Origin: Desarmillaria ectypa
Lineage: Eukaryota > Basidiomycota > Agaricomycetes > Agaricales > Physalacriaceae
DNA length: 64,000 nucleotides
NCBI GenBank assembly: GCA_030407005.1
Contig: JAUDYN010000002.1
Span: forward strand, 3,472,001 to 3,536,000
Direction of reading: 5' to 3'
Positions 57,000 through 64,000 of this stretch are shown in pieces (the first letter of the stretch is position 1; every line of letters begins with the position of its first letter). The translations under genes and the position numbers were made by a program. The notes under the pieces were generated by a model that saw only the letters and a list, made by a program, of their open reading frames with translations, was not told where the DNA came from and did no database searches.

Positions 57000-59876
57000 T
57001 CTTCATATCCAGTCCACAGAAATCCGATGAAGCATCCTGCAGCGAGTCAAAAAGGAAGGTGGTGGACCCTACTGAGTACCCGAACATCTATGATGGTGGA
57101 GGAGGTATAGATGAGGTCGATAGGGATGAGGACAAGGAAGATGCGGAGATAATCGATGAGGAGAGTATGCACAACGTTGCCAAGCCTTCGAATCCCGCGA
57201 CATCCTCCAAGGCGAAGAAGGCTTTCGGGATGCACAGAGCGCAACCTACAGCGAGGAGAGGTATCATATTGTCTTTATATTCACAACGGATATCTGATGG
57301 AATTTGTTAGGCAATGACCCATCCAACTATGAAGACAGGTTCCCCGAAGATCCCATGTACGCAGAGACGACGCCTAACGCCAGAGTGTGGAGAACATACC
57401 AGGAAGAGAGTGTGATCCACGACGTGAACATGATTGAAGAATCTCGGGATAACGTCGACGTTCTCCTGGTTTTGTGAGCGAAACATTGATCGTCTCTTCT
57501 GTTGCTGAGAGTATCATCATAGGCCGGCCTTTTCTCTGCGGTCGTTACGACGTTTGTTGTCCAGACGTCCCAGAGCCTGCAAGCTGATTATGCTCAGGTC
57601 TCGGCGTCTCTCCTATTAGAATTGCTCCTCGTTCAACGTGCGATCGCCAATGGTTCGCTCGTCGACACAATCCCCGTCTCTTCGCTCAACCTTCAGACTG
57701 CAGTTGTACCTTCAGTTACCGATGTCTGGGTGAACGGATTGTGGTTCACCAGCCTATTTCTCAGCCTGACAACAGCACTGGTAGCCCGTCCTCGTGAAAC
57801 AATGGCTGCATCACTACGATGACCTCCCCTCCGGAACTCCGCGCGACCGGTGCTTCGTTCGACAGTACCGGTATATGGGATTCCAGAAGTGGCATGTCGA
57901 GGTCATCGTTGGTCTACTACCCGTTCTCCATGCATCTGGCTTTAGCGCTGTTCTTCATTGGATTGTCACTGTTCCTTCATCCCCTTCGAGCTGCTCTTTC
58001 ATGGATTGTTTGTTCGGGAACTGTACTGCTGATTGTGTCATATACGATCGTGACCATCCTTCCTATTCATTTCCCGCAATGTCCCTACCGCACCCCGCTT
58101 TGTGATCTCGCATACCCTCCCTACATTTATATCGCCTCCTTATTTCAGAAGCAATGCAATGGACTGCTTCAGCTCTTGCAGCATAGGCGTAAGAAAAAAG
58201 TGGAGCCAATGGATCATATCACTGTAAAGCCAAGCTCCCTGAAGCAACTAGAGCTTGAAGCAGTGGAGAAGGCATCACTTCGATTATCTGCCGAAGCATT
58301 GCATTGGCTGTTTTCTATCTCATCAAACCCTGCGGTTCAAGGTATCGTTGTTGAAACCATAGGCGGGCTGCCCATGGAAGCACTGGTAGAAGTGGATGAA
58401 GTTTTTTGTGTCAGTCCATCAATTGTCGATGTGCAAGTGAATCTATTGTTGTCGCCAACCGGAAACAATTATACCGATAATGTCTTGGAAGTAATGACAA
58501 TACCATCAGGAATGGAGCGAAAATTCGAACGTCTTCTTCGCTCTGTCATGTTCCTTTTTAGGGTGGAAACTCTGCGGTGGTACACCGTTGTTTCAGACCA
58601 AATGGGCCTAAACGAGCTTGGTGCTACTCTCGTGACCCAGATACCAAAAATTGCTATACTCTCGGAGCCATGGAGGTCTAGTGTATTACTCCACAATATT
58701 CTATGCCTCGAGACGCCAGCAAAGTTTCCTCCCATCGTCTGGGCAAACCTCTCGCAGAAGGCAGCAGACGACTGGGGCCCTGACCTCCTTGATATGAATG
58801 ACTGATTCTCAATGCTCATTTGTTCAGCCGTGACTAGTATCGTTGCTGGGAAAAAAACCCAAGAGCAGCAGCTATTTGCCTCACCACTTGTGGTAGACTT
58901 TCGACAAGTGCTCGAGTACTTTCCCGAGAAGGCACTCGAGTACATGTGTTGGCTGTTGCCGTTCGATCCGTTTCCTGGCGAGTGCGTCGAGCGTCGAGCG
59001 TTGGCGGCTTCTAACCATCTCGTGACTCACAGACTTTCACAATTACCAACAGGCACAGATATTTATGAGACCCCTGAAACCAGCTTGCTGGACTTGATGT
59101 TCGGCATATTGAGAGAATGGGGTTACTTCTGGGACAACTTTGAGTTCGTTTGAAAGATACTCGAGTCGGTCATCGTGGAAACTCCCATCTTCAGCCAGAA
59201 TCCAACTAATTCAAAGTCTCATAACTGCTGCAATTTGGTCCTGGATTTCTACTATCATTTAGTGATAAAGGATCATATGGCTTCACGTATACATGCTTCC
59301 TCGCCTGCCTTTCAGCTGCTCATCACTTTGATGACCACTGAATGGTCCATGCTCCCTATTTCTTCTAGGACTAGATCTGTGCATGACTTCCTGGTGCAGT
59401 GTCTAGAAAAGCGCTTTAGCCCTGCATATGATGCATTTTATCAACAGCGATGCCTCAAGTTCCTTGTGATGCAACCGGTCTCTTCATGGTCAGCATCGCT
59501 CTGCGGTGCGTATGTCGTTGGCATCATCGATTCAATACCATTGCCCCGGGATGATGCCATGGAGATTCAGACATTCCAGCAAGCAATGGGCCATCTTTAT
59601 GAACCTTAAAATATCTTTCTCGTGTCTTCTACCTTGACCATGTACAGTCAATGGCTGGGCTCGGTCCCAGTCTTGGTGCCATCACCACGATTCAATATCA
59701 GAGACCCCGATATCCTGATAGCGCTTGTTAGAATTCGGCCGTTCGATCCTGAATGCTGTCAGAGACTTCGGGCGTTGTTGCTAAAGAGTCCTTTAGTCAG
59801 GGTCACCTCAACCAAAGTCTCGGTTAGATCACATAAGTCGCCTGCTACCTTGGCATCGAACGCGACAACAGGATAG
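57000..59876 (+). pseudogene. DUF6535-type multi-pass membrane protein pseudogene
   Basis: The sequence matches the Agaricomycete DUF6535 layout: acidic N-terminus, NDPSNYEDRFPEDPMYAETT, VWRTYQEESVIHDVNMIEES, AGLFSAVVTTFVVQTSQSLQ, VWVNGLWFTSLFLSLTTALV, VKQWLHHYDDLPSGTPRDR, YMGFQKWHVEVIVGLLPVL and LALALFFIGLSLFLHPLRA. Breaks are visible. The intron ending near 57522 leaves the frame one base short before AGLFSAV. An extra C splits ALVA from VLVKQWL near 57788, and another splits PVL from MHLALA near 57931. In-frame stops follow at 58803-58805, about 59151-59153 and 59607-59609, with protein-like sequence continuing after each. The function of the family is unknown. Confidence 0.8.
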
Positions 59877-60089
59877 GGAACACCGATTGACGGAAAGTGT
59901 TTAGATGCATTTTACTCATATTCTCACGGAAGCTTTGTTATTCCGCTGAGAATCTCAGTCTCATGGGTTGGGGATCTGAATTTGTACTTGCGTCCGCCTC
60001 AATATCAACGAAAGACTCAAAATAAATAAACTTTTCTATCTACTCGATTTGCTACATAATAAACATGAATATTTTAATTGTTACATAGA

Positions 60090-61458
60090 TCTAGGTGCTG
60101 CCAAACAAATCTGTACCACAGGACCAGTTGGGACCTTATGTTCAGCATGCGATAGATCAGGTTAGTGTCCCCAGAAATTATTGACTAGTGTGATTGGTAA
60201 ACCATGCATATAGATCTATTTCACTATCGGTGATCCCATTACTAATGAAAATGGTCAGTTCAAAGCATTCTTGCTTTCGAAACTACGTGGAATTAACTGG
60301 AACGTTGCCCTGGCTGCGCTGCGGGCATCTCTCGGTCACCCAGAACCTTTTAAATTGAAATATGTTGAGGTCGGAAACGAAGCAAGTATCTTCCAGTTCT
60401 CTCTGTCCCCGATATTGACCACACATCATAGGATGGTTTCGCAACCTCGTTTGTGCAACTTACTGGCGTGCAATATTCACTTTCTAACTTCGGGAAAATA
60501 TACAGCTATCGATGACCAACTTTCGTTAATGCCCTCAAGGCGGAATTCCCTGATCTTGGGTTGATTGTTATTTTATGACTCGCAATGAGAATATTTGACA
60601 AAAACCATATTGCTACCTCGTTTCCGTTCAGTCCTATCCTCTCCCCTACCCCCACTGAATATGACAACCATCTCTACAGTTCTCTCTGTACCCGTACTCC
60701 TCTTCTTGGCGTCATAGCATGGCTGAGACCATTTGTAGCCGGGCTGGTGGAAAACGGGTTCTCCTATGATGATGTTGCGGTCCGTGTTCATTGATAGCGT
60801 CAACGCTAGGCCTTTCTGATATTTCTAACGCGATAGTACCTAATATTTTGAGGTAAGTCATCCAGTTAGCCGTTTGTTGATCTATTGATCTCGTCGGTAG
60901 GGAGAATATGCATGTAAGACGGATGACGCGAGAACAACCCTGACGTTCCCTACCATGCAAAGTACTGGTATTTTTTAAAAGTGTCAGAACGTTTCTGGGT
61001 AACCATTCTATAGGAACGACTGCTGAAGTTGTTTTCATGATGGGCTTGGAGAGTAATGATGCTGCCATGTCCGTTTAACTTTTCTCTAGGAAACAGTGAC
61101 ATAGTATTTGCAGCGTCATTTTCTCCTGTCCTTAATGTGAGCCCTTGTTTGAAGCTGTCTTTGTTGTCTTGACTGATGTGACGGTTTTCAGAACGTTGCC
61201 TCCTCTCAATGGGTAGGACTTTGCTGTCAGCTTCATGAAATTACAGCTATGCTGATGGTCGTTACTATATAGCATCCTAACCTGATCACTTTTGAGTATG
61301 TTTCTTTATTTATTCTTTATACTCTCAATTGAATATCTGTCAGCGCTGGATCGGTTTATCTCTCTACGAGCTACAATGCTCAGAAGGTCATACAAAGCAG
61401 CTTAATCACCTCTACTGCCTCTAACTTTACCGTCTCATAGCTCTTTAGCAGAAACCGT
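60090..61458 (+). pseudogene. Decayed inverted copy of the GH51 gene 3' half
   Basis: Plus-strand sequence follows minus-strand GH51 exons and introns in order: QLGPYVQHAIDQ near 60126, [21 protein letters not shown] near 60320-60385, the [13 protein letters not shown] block near 60750, ACC...[10 protein letters not shown] near 60940, and [14 protein letters not shown] near 61352. It ends at LFSRNRG near 61460, where homology jumps to the F-box copy. Introns are retained in place, so the copy arose at DNA level. The acceptor AG matching 7247 has become GG at 60312-60313, the C-terminus is deleted, and the N-terminal half is absent. Confidence 0.88.
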
Positions 61459-61975
61459 GGGGATTCAAGGATGAGAAATTGTCCAGGTCACATGCGAGGG
61501 TCTTCCTGTTACTCGCAGGACCAATGTCAAAGGTGTTCTATACGCCCTGCGGACCAGCCATCTCACGACGCGTCGGGGAAGCATCCAGGGCTTCTCAAAT
61601 AATAGTAGTCACATCGGTAAACGCAAGTGACTCGATTAACGAAAGTTTGTCGAGACGAATGGCACTGATGACCCGGAGTGAATAAAGCTCGGCATGCCTT
61701 CTGTTCCACTACTTCAACTGCTTCTGAATCGAGACCTTATCGTATAGCTCCAACGAGATTGAAGGAACATGATAGGTGTGGAGTGTCTCGCAGAGCGAAT
61801 TCGTCTGTTGTACAAAGGCATCTAGGGACAGATGGGTGAGCAAGTTACGCTCGCTGACAGGACTGTCCTCACGGTTTCGATGTCGCTTGTTAAGAAGGGT
61901 GTGATTCGAAAGTCCTTCAATTCTGCTAAAGATATCGTGATGACAGATGAAGGAAGGACATCAAGAAATCTAGGG
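61459..61975 (-). pseudogene. Decayed inverted copy of the F-box gene 3' half
   Basis: Minus-strand sequence resembles 4780-5330 of the F-box gene: ISLAELKDFRITPFLTSDIE corresponds to ISLAELKDFQITPFLTSDIE, and the region of MTIRLDE...DVTIWRALDAAL is recognisable on the complement at about 61540-61680. Small insertions (such as near 61605) and substitutions break the frame. Both the F-box and the 3' end are missing. Confidence 0.85.
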
Positions 61976-62533
61976 AGGGGTTCAGCGCAGTACACAAATA
62001 ATTCACGCGAGTACATGAAACCCACTCAAAACTTCGGCGCGGAAATAAAGCGATGTATCGTAGTAAGCTTACATCGTCCGCGTCGGACTTGGTAAGCATC
62101 GGACTGCGTCTTACCACTCAGTCTTCCCATTAAGTACTTTCAGCCAATATGTAAGCGATAGAATTCTTACCGAGTGTAGCGGATCTAAATCACCGTATTT
62201 TTCGCCCAACGGTCACGAATTATCTGATCAGACAATTCACAACAATGGCTGCATTCAAAAAGAAAGGCTACTGTGATAAGTATATTGTGATCGAACAGGG
62301 GATCAATTGCATGATATTAAAGTGGGTTCATATGTACCTCTTCAAGATTTGAGCTCGATTCAGCGGGATGAAACGATCATAACATCCGGGGTTCGCGATG
62401 GCCATATGAGCGATATTGATCTATTTCACATCTTGCCGACACAAAACGTACTCGCCAAGCCTTGGCATCCATCTATTTTGCGGTCTATATAAAGCGGACA
62501 GTAACAGTAGATAAATTTCTATCCACCTCCACA
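61976..62533. other. Spacer before the DJ-1/PfpI-family gene
   Basis: No gene is seen beyond the F-box remnant. TATATAAA at 62485-62492 lies about 45 bp before the next start codon. Confidence 0.45.
62485..62492 (+). promoter_or_regulatory. TATA box of the DJ-1/PfpI-family gene
   Basis: TATATAAA in the context GGTCTATATAAAGC lies 42-49 bp upstream of the ATG at 62534. Confidence 0.6.
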
Positions 62534-63379
62534 ATGTCTTCAGCTCCGTTCACCGTTTATCACATGGCCGTATGCTTGTATAATGGGGCTACATCGCTCG
62601 ACTATCAAGGACCCGTCGAGTTACTGGCACTTCGAAGCACCCCGATCCGCAAGATGTTCCCAGACATGCTCGGTGCAAACGAAACTAACTGCGCCATCGA
62701 CGCGACGTACCTCGGGAACACACTTGATCCCATCGTCCCTCTTTCCGGTCCAAAGATACTCCCAGACCAGACCTACGACGATGCCAAAGAGCAATTTGAT
62801 ATCATTCTCATTCCCGGAGGTGCGTGGCCAGCTCTAAAAGACGTGCTCCTACAATCTAAGTTACGCAACTACCAGGGATAATTGGCAATGGCAAGGCGGA
62901 GCACAGCCTGATGAACTTCTTGAAGAGACAAGGACCGAATGCCAAATACATTCTGACAATTTGCACTGGGTCGTGGATCCTGTCTAGCACAGGGCTTTTG
63001 GACGGGAAACGCGCCACGTCGAACAAAGAAATGTTCAAAGTGATCAAGGTTAGACTTGGATGCGACCCCTGTACACTTCTAATCCAGCTGTTTTTGTAGG
63101 AGGATACTAAAGACCTTCCCATAACCTGGGTCGCTAAAGCTCGATGGGTTGCCACAGAAGACAAGAAAATCTGGTCGAGTTCAGGTATCACCGCCGGTAA
63201 GCTCGTTCTGATCAAAGCGACACTGCAGTCCTGATGTCACCACAGGAATTGATCTGGCGTATGCGTTTCTGGAGCATATCACTGGCAAAGGACCCGCAGA
63301 AGCTGCTGCAGGGTTCTTGGAGATAATGGTCAACGGAGAAGGGGATGATCCATTCGCAGCCAAGTATGGGTTAGTCTGA
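62534..63379 (+). CDS. DJ-1/PfpI-family class I glutamine-amidotransferase-like protein
   Basis: The fold is shared by glyoxalase III-type enzymes, proteases and isonitrile hydratases; the exact reaction is not clear. The start MSSAPFTVYHMAVCLYNGA at 62534 is followed by TSLDYQGPVELLALRS, FDIILIPGGI, and KYILTICTGSWILSSTGLLD, whose Cys in ICTGS is the predicted nucleophile. GKRATSNK, ARWVATEDKKIWSSSGITAG and GIDLAYAFLEHITG complete the family pattern. Exons are 62534-62819, 62876-63048, 63100-63196 and 63246-63379, GT-AG and in frame, giving 229 residues. It looks intact although it borders the decayed duplication. Confidence 0.9.
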
Positions 63380-64000
63380 AAGGTCGCATTCCGCTATATT
63401 CCATGCTTCGTATAGTGTCTGCCTCGACCCGACTGTTGATACTCTCACATCAATTCGTCCAAGGTCATATTGTACTTGGTACACATACTCGTACAATTTG
63501 TCAGTCTATCGTCATTTGCTGCAATGATGTAACTCACTTTTTGCCTATTCTTTTTGGTTCATCACCGCAGATGAAGCATCGTAGAAATGAGGTATAAATT
63601 TCGTAAAGTCTGAAAAAAGGCAGATACTACAGCACCTGATAGTTCAAAATCCGGAAACAAGGCTGCAAGCATCCCAGGCCGGCACCGATTAACTGGACAG
63701 AAGGCTGGGACGAGAACTATAAACAACTAACAGCGTCTCTTTGAAAAACCACTATAAATTTGCCCCAGGGGGAGGCGTCTTTACCGTAGTAGGGGCTGGG
63801 TGTCGAAGGCCGAGTCACGGATACGAGCCGCTGGTAGTTGCCGCAAAAGTTGACTTCGGTAAGCGGCCCGCTTTCCGACTTTTTACTCAAGTCGGTCACG
63901 GTGACTAGACGCACACTCACTGGCCAGTGATCATTACTCTACTAGCTATCCGAACCAGGACCAGTGTGCATCGGAAATTAAACATACTGGACCTTCAGGT
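63380..64000. other. Right-hand end of window, no supported gene
   Basis: A minus-strand open frame at 63717-63920 has no recognisable domain. A gene continuing past the window edge cannot be excluded. Confidence 0.35.

Noticed and set aside
60271..60564. 97-residue open frame taken as a real small gene
   Set aside because: It runs through two intron sequences of the GH51 paralogue and lacks a start context; it is pseudogene read-through.

Overview
This window looks like genomic DNA from a basidiomycete mushroom-forming fungus (Agaricomycetes). Genes are dense, on both strands, and cut by many introns of about 50 nt. Their products read as fungal housekeeping proteins beside plant-cell-wall enzymes (GH51 arabinofuranosidase, GH6 cellobiohydrolases, one with a CBM1), an F-box protein of the kind expanded in Agaricomycetes, a DUF6535-type membrane protein relic, and Ty3/gypsy and Ty1/copia retrotransposon remains. 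All calls come from reading the sequence; no database search was possible.

Layout. 1-3317: Nrap/Utp22 ribosome-biogenesis gene (-), cut by the window edge. 4167-5472: F-box gene (+). 5682-9088: very intron-rich GH51 gene (-). 9409-21362: a transposon nest bounded by two diverged direct repeats. It holds an old copia gag-protease relic (9990-11338) and a younger chromodomain gypsy element (11646-20205) with LTRs, a near-perfect target-site duplication and a degenerate gag-pol. 22480-24404: secreted type-B carboxylesterase. 24772-25871: COP9 signalosome subunit 8. 26971-28947: UBLCP1-like phosphatase. 29209/29311-30447: NUDT19-like peroxisomal Nudix hydrolase. 31376-33410: tubulin cofactor E. 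33802-35277: SR-type RNA-binding protein (-). 35482-37483: mitochondrial cysteine desulfurase NFS1 (-). 37993-43265: GH6 tandem array (-), namely CBM1-GH6, GH6 without CBM, and a GH6 pseudogene. 43960-44845: NECAP endocytic adaptor (-). 45027-47028: HIBCH/mitoribosomal protein (+). 48004-49544: indoleamine 2,3-dioxygenase. 50148-52386: RPA1. 52737-56262: large membrane protein of unknown function. 57000-59876: DUF6535 pseudogene. 60090-61975: an inverted, decayed duplicate of the GH51 and F-box 3' regions from the left side of the window. 62534-63379: DJ-1/PfpI-family protein.

The genes form no single pathway or cluster. The wall-degrading enzymes (GH51 and two GH6) are the only functional theme that recurs. 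The most notable structural signals are the 53-kb-spaced inverted duplication, complete CpG loss across the old transposon DNA, the GH6 duplication series, micro-exons of 6 and 10 nt, and GC-AG introns.
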